Below, piece by piece: positions 1 through 7,280 of a stretch of 11,488 bases of DNA. The stretch covers positions 1 to 11,488 of the forward strand of contig MGCE01000028.1 in the NCBI GenBank assembly GCA_001790315.1. Direction: 5' to 3'. Both the position numbers and the translations under genes were made by a program. The stretch's first letter is position 1. The number at the start of each line of letters is the position of its first letter. The notes under the pieces were generated by a model. That model had not been told where the DNA came from and ran no database searches. It saw nothing but the letters and a program-made list of their open reading frames with translations. The DNA is from Candidatus Rokubacteria bacterium RIFCSPLOWO2_02_FULL_72_37. GTDB lineage: Bacteria; Methylomirabilota; Methylomirabilia; Rokubacteriales; CSP1-6.

Positions 1-82
1 CCGGCCGTCAGGCCTTCGCCAGCCCCTCGCGCGTGAGCGGCCCGGCCGTCAGGCCTTCGCCAGCCCCTCGCGCGTGAGCGGC
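1..82. repeat. Perfect 41-bp tandem duplication at the window edge
   Basis: Bases 1-41 and 42-82 are identical and directly adjacent; the match breaks at base 83. The unit contains the last codons and TGA stop of the molybdenum-subunit gene, so the coding end (PLTREGLAKA) occurs once in the gene and once more just after its stop. As 41 is not a multiple of three, the outer copy reads in another frame. It is either a real slippage duplication or an assembly artefact at a contig end. Confidence 0.95.
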
Positions 83-2187
83 AGGCGCCGCACCCGGCGG
101 CCGGCCAGCGCGAAGATCGCGTGGCAGACGGCCGGCGCCACGGTCGGCACGCCGGGCTCGCCGAGCCCGCCGGGCGCCGCGCCGGAGTCCAGGATGTGGA
201 CCTCCACGACGGGCATCCCGTCGATCCGGAGCATCGGGTAGTCGTGGAAGTTGCTCTGCTGCACGCGGCCCCGCTCGAGCGTGATCTCGCCGTAGAGCGC
301 CGCGGTGAGCGCGTAGACCGCGCCGCCCTCCATCTGGGCGCGCACCTGGTCCGGATTCACGGCGATCCCGCAATCGATCGCGGCCACGAGCCGGTGCACG
401 CGCACCACGCCCGCGGGTGCGAGCGACACCTCCGCGACGTGGGCCACGTAGCTGCCGTAGGAGAACGCGACCGCGATCCCGCGGGCGCGCCCGGACGGCG
501 GCGGCGTGCCCCAGTCCGCGCGGGCGGCGGCGAGCTCGAGCACACCCTTGTGGCGCGGCGAGCCGCCGAGCAGCGCGCGCCGGTACTCGAAGGGGTCCTT
601 CCCGGCCAGGTGCGCCAGCTCGTCGACGAAGCTCTCGGTGATGAAGGCGTTCTGCGAGGCGCCGACGGAGCGCCAGAAGCCCACGGGGATGCCGAAATCC
701 TTGAGCGTCCACTCCACCCGCACGTTCGGGATGGTGTACGGGATGTCGCGCGCCCCGGCGACCGCGGCGCCGTCGACGCCCCCCGCGGGCGCCATGCCCT
801 TCTGGATCAGGATGCCGGGGCCGACGATCCGGTTCCACCACGCCGCCGGCCGGCCGTCGGCATCGAGCGCCGCGCGGAAGACGTTGTACGTCGACGGACG
901 ATAGAAGCCGTGCGTGATGTCGTCCTCGCGCGTCCACATCAGCTTCACGGGCGCGCCGACGGCCTTCGAGGTCTCGACCGCGTCCACGACGAAGTCCACC
1001 TCGCCGCGCCGTCCGAAGCCCCCGCCGAGGAGCGTCGTGTGCACGGTGACCTTCGCGGGCGGCAGCCCGGTGAGCCGCGCGGCCACCGCCTGGCTGCCGC
1101 CGGGGTTCTGGGTCGGCGCCCACACGACGCACGCCTCCGGGGTGACGTGGGCCGTGGCGTTCATCGGCTCCATGCAGGCGTGGTCGAGGAACGGCACCTC
1201 GTAGACGGCCTCGTGGACGCGCCCGCCGGCCGCGAGCGCCCGCTCGGCGGCGCCGTCGTCCCGCGCGACGCGGCCGGGCCTGGTCGCGAGCGCGGCGTAC
1301 CCGCGCGAGATCAGGGGGCTCGACACCCGAGCGACCGGCCCCTCGTCCCAGTCGACCCGCAGCGCCTTCCGGCCCTGCACCGCCTGCCAGAAGCCGTCGG
1401 CGACGACGGCGACGCCGTGCGACACCTGGACCACGTGGCGCACGCCGGGGACGGCCTTCGCCGCGGTCGCGTCGAAGCTCTTCAGCGTGCCGCCGAAGAC
1501 CGGGCAGCGCTCGATCGAGGCGACCAGCATGCCGGGCACCTGCACGTCCACGCCGTAGATCCCACGGCCGTTGACCTTCTCGGGCGCGTCGCGGCGGTGG
1601 ACCATCTTGCCGATGTAGCGGAACTGGTCCGGCGTCTTGAGCCTCGGCGCCTGGGGGACCGGGAGCTCGCGCGCGCGATCCACGAGCTGGCCGTAGGGCA
1701 GTCGCCGTCCGCTCGGGCGGTGCACGACCACGCCGGGCTCGGTCTCGACCGCCTCGAGCGGCACGCCCCACGCCTCGGCGGCCGCCCGCTTGAGCATCTC
1801 GCGCGCCGCCGCGCCGGCGCGCCGCCACATCTGGATGTGGTCGCGGACGCCCCGACTGCCGCCGTAGGACTGCCGGCCCGTCACCGGGTTCGCGTAGCGG
1901 CGCGGGTCGGCGGGCGCCTGCTCGACGCGGATCGAGCCCCAGTCGGCGTCGAGCTCGTCGGCGATGATCATCGCCGTCGTCGTGAGGGCGCCCTGCCCCA
2001 TCTCGGGCACCGAGTTGGTGATGGTCACGAGGCCGTCGCGGTCGATGCGCAGCCACTGGCTCGGGGCGAACACGCCGGCGCCCTGGGCCCGCGCCGTTCT
2101 CCCTGGCAGCCGGAAGCCGACCGCGAGCCCGGCGCCGGCCGCGAGGCCGCCCCCGAGGAGCGCCCGGCGGCTCACCCGCACCGTCAT
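49..2187 (-). CDS. iorB: Isoquinoline 1-oxidoreductase-type molybdopterin large subunit, Tat-exported
   Basis: Large subunit of a xanthine oxidase-family molybdenum hydroxylase that hydroxylates N-heterocycles or oxidises aldehydes; it should act in the periplasm. The 712-residue product starts with a twin-arginine signal (SRRALL at 6-11, hydrophobic stretch 12-24, cleavage probably after TARAQ at 31-35). Cofactor motifs include HACMEP (336-341) and LGGGFGRR (387-394); E677 in GGLGEPG is the expected catalytic Glu. The length is near or slightly below the IorB norm. Start: ATG at 2187, in an ATGA overlap with the small-subunit stop, with GGGGA about 7 bases upstream. The open frame extends to 2541, but that part is antisense-free shadow of the small subunit. 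No cytochrome c subunit or XdhC-type maturation factor is visible. Substrate unknown; other CoxL/AldH-like roles are possible. Confidence 0.93.
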   Translation of the reverse strand: MTVRVSRRALLGGGLAAGAGLAVGFRLPGRTARAQGAGVFAPSQWLRIDRDGLVTITNSVPEMGQGALTTTAMIIADELDADWGSIRVEQAPADPRRYANPVTGRQSYGGSRGVRDHIQMWRRAGAAAREMLKRAAAEAWGVPLEAVETEPGVVVHRPSGRRLPYGQLVDRARELPVPQAPRLKTPDQFRYIGKMVHRRDAPEKVNGRGIYGVDVQVPGMLVASIERCPVFGGTLKSFDATAAKAVPGVRHVVQVSHGVAVVADGFWQAVQGRKALRVDWDEGPVARVSSPLISRGYAALATRPGRVARDDGAAERALAAGGRVHEAVYEVPFLDHACMEPMNATAHVTPEACVVWAPTQNPGGSQAVAARLTGLPPAKVTVHTTLLGGGFGRRGEVDFVVDAVETSKAVGAPVKLMWTREDDITHGFYRPSTYNVFRAALDADGRPAAWWNRIVGPGILIQKGMAPAGGVDGAAVAGARDIPYTIPNVRVEWTLKDFGIPVGFWRSVGASQNAFITESFVDELAHLAGKDPFEYRRALLGGSPRHKGVLELAAARADWGTPPPSGRARGIAVAFSYGSYVAHVAEVSLAPAGVVRVHRLVAAIDCGIAVNPDQVRAQMEGGAVYALTAALYGEITLERGRVQQSNFHDYPMLRIDGMPVVEVHILDSGAAPGGLGEPGVPTVAPAVCHAIFALAGRRVRRLPLTREGLAKA

Positions 2188-2651
2188 CGCGCGCGTCCCC
2201 GGGCGAGCGCCGCGGCACGGTGGATCGCGGCCCGGATCCTCTGGTAGGTCCCGCAGCGGCAGAGATTGCCGCCCATCGCGTCGTCGATGTCCGCGTCCGT
2301 CGGGGCCGGCGTGCGCGCGAGCAGCGCCGCGGCCGACAGGATCTGGCCGGACTGGCAGTAGCCGCACTGCGGGACGTCGAGCTCGATCCACGCGCGCTGC
2401 ACCGGATGGTCGGTGCGCGCGGACAGCCCCTCGATCGTCGTCACGCGGCGTCCCACCGCCGCGGAGACGGGCGTGACGCACGAGCGGATCGGCTGGCCGT
2501 CGAGGTGGACCGTGCAGGCGCCGCAGAGCGCCACGCCGCACCCGTACTTCGTGCCCGTGAGGCGGAGGCGCTCGCGGAGCACCCAGAGGAGCGGCATCTC
2601 GGGCGGCGCATCGACCTGCCGGGACTGACCGTTGACGACGAGCGTCAGCAC
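2184..2651 (-). CDS. iorA: Isoquinoline 1-oxidoreductase-type [2Fe-2S] small subunit
   Basis: Electron-transfer subunit of the molybdenum hydroxylase encoded next, 155 residues. The N-terminal plant-type ferredoxin domain supplies C38, C43, C46 and C58. The C-terminal helical domain supplies C96, C99, C131 and C133 in CGYCQSGQ and NLCRCGTYQRIR, so all eight ligands for two [2Fe-2S] clusters are present. There is no signal peptide; in this family the small subunit is generally thought to be exported folded together with its Tat-bearing partner. The start is GTG at 2651 with GGAGTGAGG immediately upstream. It lies 4 bases after the stop of the EEP-hydrolase gene and shares ATGA with the large-subunit start, so translation of the two subunits is probably coupled. 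With no FAD subunit present, electrons must go to an external acceptor. Confidence 0.95.
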   Translation of the reverse strand: MLTLVVNGQSRQVDAPPEMPLLWVLRERLRLTGTKYGCGVALCGACTVHLDGQPIRSCVTPVSAAVGRRVTTIEGLSARTDHPVQRAWIELDVPQCGYCQSGQILSAAALLARTPAPTDADIDDAMGGNLCRCGTYQRIRAAIHRAAALARGRAR

Positions 2652-2653
2652 GA

Positions 2654-2662
2654 CCTCACTCC
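2654..2662 (-). promoter_or_regulatory. Ribosome binding site of iorA overlapping the preceding stop
   Basis: On the minus strand GGAGTGAGG precedes the GTG start at 2651. The TGA stop of the upstream gene (2656-2658) lies inside this site, so a ribosome ending the hydrolase sits on the small-subunit initiation region. This supports the GTG start and operon membership. Confidence 0.6.
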
Positions 2663-3417
2663 GCGGGCGGCAGCGCGTCGCCGGTGACGTAGGGGGTGAC
2701 CCGCGGCGGCCGGTGACGGACGCGCAGGCGCGCGACCACCGGCAGGTGATCGGACGCCAGGCGCGAGAGCCGGGTCTGGTGGACGTGGAACTCCTCGCCC
2801 TCGAGCTCCACGTCCCAGTAGATCCGGTCGAGCGCGAAGAGCGGGAACATCGCCGGATGCGTGCGCCGCATCCGGCGCATCGGGGACGAGAACTCGCGCC
2901 GGAACCCGCGCGTGACGGGGCCGCGGTGCCACTCGTTGAAATCGCCGAGGAGCACCCGCGCGCCGACGAGGCGCTCGGAGGCGCGGATGAAGCGGCCGAG
3001 CAGCTGGACCTGCTGGCGGCGCTCCCCGAGCCCGAGCCCGAGGTGGCAGTTGAAGACGTGGAGCGGCGTGCCCTTCACGTCGAGGTCCACCCGGAGACAC
3101 CCCCGCGGCTCGCGCGCGCCCCGCGAGAGGTCGAAGCGTTCCGAGCCCAGCACCGGGAGGCGCGTCAGCACGGCGTTCCCGTACGTGCCCGTGCCGTGCG
3201 CGCGCGTCTCGCCCATCACGACCGTCATGCCAAGCTTCGCCGCGACGTACGCCGCCTGGTCGGCGGGCGCGACGCCGTTCTCCCGGATCACCTCCTGCAG
3301 GCCGATCACGTCCGGCCCCATCTCGGCAATGACGTCGGAGATGCGGTCGAGATCCAGCCGCCGGTCGAGCCCGACGCCGCGATGGATGTTGTAGCTCGCC
3401 AGCGTGAGCGGGATCAC
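2656..3417 (-). CDS. Endonuclease/exonuclease/phosphatase (EEP) family metal-dependent hydrolase
   Basis: A DNase I-like Mg2+-dependent phosphodiesterase fold, 253 residues, with no signal peptide or membrane segment. The family landmarks appear in order: N10 in ASYNIHRG, E42 in GLQEV (metal ligand), YGNAVLTRLP (79-88), H125 in FNCHLG, D159 and N161 in GDFNEW, D197 in LDRIYW and the terminal D223-H224 in SDHLPV. It should therefore be active. The start is GTG at 3417 in a GTGA overlap with the upstream phosphodiesterase stop; a later start would remove the N10 motif. Members cleave nucleic acids, phosphoinositides or sphingomyelin-like lipids, and sequence alone does not choose. E. coli YbhP, beside cardiolipin synthase ClsB, is a comparable small EEP protein. 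Pairing with a second phosphodiesterase suggests a shared phosphodiester or phospholipid substrate (inference). Confidence 0.88.
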   Translation of the reverse strand: MIPLTLASYNIHRGVGLDRRLDLDRISDVIAEMGPDVIGLQEVIRENGVAPADQAAYVAAKLGMTVVMGETRAHGTGTYGNAVLTRLPVLGSERFDLSRGAREPRGCLRVDLDVKGTPLHVFNCHLGLGLGERRQQVQLLGRFIRASERLVGARVLLGDFNEWHRGPVTRGFRREFSSPMRRMRRTHPAMFPLFALDRIYWDVELEGEEFHVHQTRLSRLASDHLPVVARLRVRHRPPRVTPYVTGDALPPAE

Positions 3418-5042
3418 GCCGGCGCGCCGCCCTGGTAGCGCACGAACAGCGGGTAGAGCTCGATGGGATGAGTGATCGCCGACGGCATGTGGGCACCCGG
3501 GGGACCGATCAGGAACGCGTGCAGCTCCTCGACCGCGGGACCGGCGTGCGCGCCCACCTCGTCGACGTACGACACGTGCCCCTCGGGGGCGTCGGTCCCG
3601 TAGATGACGAGGTCGCCCGCGCTCGGCATCGCCATGAGGTCGCGCACCCCCTCGACCACGCGCGGGAGGTCGTCGCGCGCGGCGAACGGGCCGCGCCCCA
3701 GCTCGTCGAGGCGATAGGGCTTTCCGCGCCAGAAGCAGAGCGGCCCCGCCGCGGACCGCACGAGCACGAGCCCGACGCCGCGGCTCCGGGAGAGCGCCTC
3801 GAGCAGGCCCGGGAAACGTCCCGCGATGGCGTCGAACGGCACGGGCGCCGGCGCGTCGACGAAGTACACGAAGGCGTTCGGCCCCGCGGCGATGACGCGG
3901 ATGCCGTCGTGCTCGCGCACGCCCCGCATGCCGCCGAGCACCGCCGGGAAGTCGCGCTCCAGGTAGTTGACGAAGCGCTGGAACATGCCCGGCGCCCGGC
4001 GCGTGCCGACCGTGCGCAGCGCGGTCGCCCAGCCCTGCGTCCCCTGCGTGGCCCCGGCGGCGGGCGCCGGCGCGTCGAAGAACTCCTCGAAGAGCGCGTC
4101 CTCGAGCCGCCGGCCCCGGCCCAGCCGCCGGTAGGGTGTGCACGCCGCCTGCCCGTGATCGGAGAGCACGAAGAGATCGTAGCGGTGCTCGGGCACGCGT
4201 CGCAGGACGTTCCACAGCTGGCGGATCGAGGCGTCGACCCGTCGGAGCGCGCGGAGCGCCCGGCGGTGGCGCGGACCGTAGGCGTGCGCGAACACGTCGT
4301 AATCCAGGTAGTTGACGTAGATCGCGGGCACGCCCGCGTAGAGGTCGCGCGAGACGGCGAGCGTGAAGAGCTGGCGCAGCCATACCGAGATCGCGATCTT
4401 GATGGCGAGCCAGCGCCAGCCGCGCTCGCTCTCGCCGACCGGGTCGGCGAGGAGCCGCAGCAGCGCGCGTACGACCTCGAGCGCCGAGAGCACACCCGCC
4501 TTCACCACGACCCAGCCGACCACGATGAATTTCGAGAGCAGGCGGAGCAGCCCCGCGCCGCTGGGCCGCCACATCATCGCGAACGTGAGCAGGTTGTTCG
4601 CCGCTCCGCCCGTGAAGACGCACCCATAGGCGCTCCCGCCCTCGAGGATGCCGAGGCGGCCGTCCGCCTGCGAGCGCTCGACGAGCGCGGCGTCGCCGCC
4701 GCGCGGGAAGTACACGTCGGCCGCGCGGCGCTTGTCGCGGTAGTGGAAGCCCGGGATGTCGGGACGCACCCCGTACATCGCCGCCATCTGGAAGGCCGCG
4801 GTCGAGCTGGGCAACCCGACGCAGAGTGGGACGAGCCGGAAGCCGCGCTGTCCGAGGAGCCGGCGCAGGAACGGCGCCCGGCCGCTCGCCATCGCCTCCT
4901 CGAGCACGGCGCGGGAGAGGCCGTCGATCTGGACCACCAGCAGACGTCGCCGCTCGGCCGCGGGCGCGCGGCCGAGCCGCACCCGGCGGACGAGACGGTC
5001 GAGCACACTCTGCAGGCGCAGGACGAGGTCGTCGAGAGGCAT
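3414..5042 (-). CDS. Alkaline phosphatase-superfamily phosphodiesterase with hydrophobic insert
   Basis: A 542-residue metallo-phosphodiesterase or phosphatase of the nucleotide pyrophosphatase/phosphodiesterase type. The two-metal site is readable: D40 in VVQIDGLS, probable nucleophile T81 in LPSSTAAF, D248 and H252 in LDYDVFAHAYG, D294-H295 in LSDHGQ and H499 in GAHAGP. Between nucleophile and second metal group, residues about 164-232 carry two hydrophobic/amphipathic stretches (around FIVVGWVVVKAGVLSAL and IKIAISVWLRQLFTLAV), suggesting membrane attachment. There is no N-terminal signal peptide, so this would be an inner-membrane-associated cytoplasmic enzyme unless the insert directs otherwise. 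ATG at 5042 follows AAAGAGGACG, a good ribosome binding site. It is first in the minus-strand run and overlaps the EEP gene by 4 bases. Substrate unknown. Confidence 0.87.
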   Translation of the reverse strand: MPLDDLVLRLQSVLDRLVRRVRLGRAPAAERRRLLVVQIDGLSRAVLEEAMASGRAPFLRRLLGQRGFRLVPLCVGLPSSTAAFQMAAMYGVRPDIPGFHYRDKRRAADVYFPRGGDAALVERSQADGRLGILEGGSAYGCVFTGGAANNLLTFAMMWRPSGAGLLRLLSKFIVVGWVVVKAGVLSALEVVRALLRLLADPVGESERGWRWLAIKIAISVWLRQLFTLAVSRDLYAGVPAIYVNYLDYDVFAHAYGPRHRRALRALRRVDASIRQLWNVLRRVPEHRYDLFVLSDHGQAACTPYRRLGRGRRLEDALFEEFFDAPAPAAGATQGTQGWATALRTVGTRRAPGMFQRFVNYLERDFPAVLGGMRGVREHDGIRVIAAGPNAFVYFVDAPAPVPFDAIAGRFPGLLEALSRSRGVGLVLVRSAAGPLCFWRGKPYRLDELGRGPFAARDDLPRVVEGVRDLMAMPSAGDLVIYGTDAPEGHVSYVDEVGAHAGPAVEELHAFLIGPPGAHMPSAITHPIELYPLFVRYQGGAPA

Positions 5043-5072
5043 CGTCCTCTTTATTGTAGTATCGAATCGCCG
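5043..5072. promoter_or_regulatory. Divergent promoter gap, 30 bp
   Basis: This is the only head-to-head gap in the window and must serve, with flanking coding sequence, both the phosphodiesterase run and the acyl-CoA dehydrogenase run. It is much richer in A/T than its surroundings. On the plus strand TAGTAT (5057-5062) resembles a -10 box, with the ATG 10 bases further on and no purine-rich ribosome site, which would suit a leaderless transcript. On the minus strand TACAAT precedes the AAAGAGG ribosome site but is too close to it to be a convincing -10. No -35 box stands out. Confidence 0.35.
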
Positions 5073-7280
5073 ATGAGCCACCCGACGCTCGACGCCGTCC
5101 GGACCTTCGTCGAGACCGAGGTGCGCCCGGCCGCCTCCGCGCTCGAGCACGCCGATCGCTACCCCGAGGCGCTGGTGGCCCGCATGCGCGCGCTCGGCCT
5201 GTTCGGCGCGCTGCTGCCGCACGAGTACGGCGGCCTCGGCCTGGACGTGACGACGTACGCGCGGATCGTCGAGGAGCTGAGCCGCGGCTTCATGTCGCTC
5301 GCCGGCGTGATCAACAGCCACACGATGATGACCCTCATCGTGCTCCAGCACGGCACCGAGGAGCAGAAGCGGCGCTTCCTGCCGCGCTTCGCGAGCGGCG
5401 AGACCCGCGGCGGGCTCTGTCTCACCGAGCCCCACGCCGGCTCCGACGTCCAGGCGATCCGCACCGCCGCCCGCCGCGTGGGCGACCGCTACGTGCTCGA
5501 CGGCACCAAGATGTTCATCACGAACGGCCGGGAGGGCAACGCGTTCGCCGTGCTCGCGGTGACCGACCCCCGCGCCGAGCCCCGCCACCGCGGGATGTCC
5601 TGCTTCATCGTGGAGAAGGGCCATCCCGGCTTCCGCGTCATGAAGTCCATGCAGAAGCTCGGCTACAAGGGCGTGGACACGGTCGAGCTCGTGTTCGACG
5701 GCGTCCCCGTCCCCGCCGCGGACCTGGTCGGCGGCGTCGAGGGGCGGGGCTTCGGCCAGGTGATGCGGGGCCTCGAGGCGGGACGCATCAACATCGCGGC
5801 CCGCTGTGTCGGCGTCGCGCAGGCCGCGCTCGACGCGAGCCTCGCGCGTCCGGCGCGCGGCGAGCCGACGCCGCTCGCCGGCATGGCGACGCGCGTGCAC
5901 GCCGCCCGGCTGCTCACCTACTGGGCCGCGGACATGAAGGATCGCGGCGAGCGGTGCGACCTCGAGGCCGGGATGGCCAAGCTCTTCGCCTCGGAAGCGG
6001 CGCACGCGGTCGCGCTCGCCGCGCTCCGCTGGCACGGCGCCGCCGGCGCCTCCACGGCGCTGGAGGTCGAGCGCCACTATCGCGACACCCCGCTCATGAT
6101 CATCGGCGAGGGCACCAACGAGATCCAGCGCACGATCATCGCGCGGAGCCTCGTGGCGCGGTACGGCGAGAGCCTCGGCGCCCTCACCTCCCGAGAGGGC
6201 GAGCCCGAGGAGCGGCGCCAGATGGTGCTCGCCGTGCGCCAGCTCGTGGACAAGGCGGTCCTGCCGACTGCGGGCGACCTCGACGCCGCCGGCCGCTACC
6301 CCGCCGAGCTGTTGCGCGACCTCGCCGACCTCGGCGTCCTCGGCGCCACGATCCCGCCCGCGTGGGGCGGCCTCGGCCTGGACGCGCGGACGTGGACGAC
6401 GATGCTGGAGGAGCTGGCCCGCGGGTCGGCGACCCTCGGCGCGCTCGTCGCCGGCCACCTCGCCGTCTGCGACGCCGTCGCCCGCTTCGGGACCCGGGCG
6501 CAGCGCGAGCGGCTCCTGCCGCGCCTGAGCCGCGGCGACGACGTGGCCGGCCTCGCGCTCTCGGGGCACGCCCTGAACGCGGCCGCCGGCCTCCTGCTCG
6601 TCCGGGACGACGGCGCCGCCGATCGCGCGGTGTTCCTCGTCGCTCACGACGCGCCGGGCATCGCCCTGACCCCGGCGCCGCCCCAGCTCGGGCTCCGCGG
6701 TCTCGCGCCGGCGCGGCTCCGGCTCGCGCCCGACCGGCTGCCCGCGGACGCGCGCTTGGCCGAGCCCGCGCTGGCCGCGCTCGACCAGGCCCGGCTGGGC
6801 TTCGCAGCGGTGACCGTCGGCCTCGCGCAGGCGGCCTCCGAGGCGGCGCTCAGGTACTCGCAGCAGCGCACGACGTTCGGCAAGCCGCTCTGGCAGCACC
6901 AGGCCGTGCAGCTCAAGCTCGCCGACATGGCGACCGCGATCACCGCGGCGCGCCTGCTCCTCCAGGACGCCGCGGAGAGCGGGCGGCTCGAGGCGATCCT
7001 GATGGCGCGGGTCTGCGCCGCCGAGGTCGCCGTCGACGTCACCCTCGAGGCCATGCGGATCCACGGGGGTTACGGCTACATCGCCGAGTTCCCGATCGAA
7101 CGCTACTACCGCGACGCCGCCCAGCTCCTGGTGGCGCCGATCGAGGTCGAGCAGGATCGCATCGCGCTGGGCCGGCTCGTTGCCGGCGCCGGGCGGGCCG
7201 CGCCTCCCCCGCTCGCTGATCGTGCGTCCGGGCCAGTGCGTGATCGTCTCGGGCGCGGAAGCGCCCCGACGCCAACGTGA
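5073..7280 (+). CDS. Fused double acyl-CoA dehydrogenase with complementary halves
   Basis: FAD enzyme forming an alpha,beta-double bond in an acyl-CoA; 735 residues, twice the usual size of about 380. Half one (1-380) has LCLTEPHAGSD (115-125), FITNG (148-152) and catalytic E346 in IGEGTNEIQR. It lacks the usual QRxxFGxPxxxxQ segment (a short ARPARGEPTP at 258-267 stands there), and its HGGYGY position reads HGAAGA (321-326). Half two (384-705) has QQRTTFGKPLWQHQ (597-610) and HGGYGY (664-669) but a shortened middle domain (493-560), and P689 aligns with the catalytic Glu. One continuous frame spans both, so this is a fusion, not a frameshift pair. In homomeric enzymes the segments kept by half two bind FAD in the neighbouring subunit, implying one active site per chain. 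The ATG at 5073 lacks a ribosome site. The last 30 residues look like an unstructured tail. Confidence 0.93.
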   Translation: MSHPTLDAVRTFVETEVRPAASALEHADRYPEALVARMRALGLFGALLPHEYGGLGLDVTTYARIVEELSRGFMSLAGVINSHTMMTLIVLQHGTEEQKRRFLPRFASGETRGGLCLTEPHAGSDVQAIRTAARRVGDRYVLDGTKMFITNGREGNAFAVLAVTDPRAEPRHRGMSCFIVEKGHPGFRVMKSMQKLGYKGVDTVELVFDGVPVPAADLVGGVEGRGFGQVMRGLEAGRINIAARCVGVAQAALDASLARPARGEPTPLAGMATRVHAARLLTYWAADMKDRGERCDLEAGMAKLFASEAAHAVALAALRWHGAAGASTALEVERHYRDTPLMIIGEGTNEIQRTIIARSLVARYGESLGALTSREGEPEERRQMVLAVRQLVDKAVLPTAGDLDAAGRYPAELLRDLADLGVLGATIPPAWGGLGLDARTWTTMLEELARGSATLGALVAGHLAVCDAVARFGTRAQRERLLPRLSRGDDVAGLALSGHALNAAAGLLLVRDDGAADRAVFLVAHDAPGIALTPAPPQLGLRGLAPARLRLAPDRLPADARLAEPALAALDQARLGFAAVTVGLAQAASEAALRYSQQRTTFGKPLWQHQAVQLKLADMATAITAARLLLQDAAESGRLEAILMARVCAAEVAVDVTLEAMRIHGGYGYIAEFPIERYYRDAAQLLVAPIEVEQDRIALGRLVAGAGRAAPPPLADRASGPVRDRLGRGSAPTPT

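Noticed and set aside
8..2218. 736-residue minus-strand open frame over the molybdenum subunit
   Set aside because: It is Arg/Gly-rich with no family features. It ends in the same LTREGLAKA only because the 41-bp duplication shifts the frame; the real gene is the frame ending at 49.
121..2247. 708-residue plus-strand open frame
   Set aside because: Antisense shadow of iorB produced by high GC; His/Arg/Asp-rich with no recognisable domain.
2188..2541. N-terminal extension of the molybdenum subunit
   Set aside because: The frame is open but the added 118 residues are Arg/Pro-rich noise over iorA; the Tat signal begins precisely at the ATG at 2187.
3468..5072. Upstream extension of the acyl-CoA dehydrogenase frame to 3468
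   Set aside because: This part is antisense to the phosphodiesterase and shows no dehydrogenase features before MSHPTLD at 5073.
5043..7064. Minus-strand extension of the phosphodiesterase frame across the dehydrogenase
   Set aside because: Composition is antisense noise; the ribosome site and start of homology are at 5042.
5073..7280. Two separate acyl-CoA dehydrogenase genes with a missed boundary
   Set aside because: No stop and no ribosome site occur near the half-half junction (about residues 370-390), and the complementary motif losses fit one fused protein.
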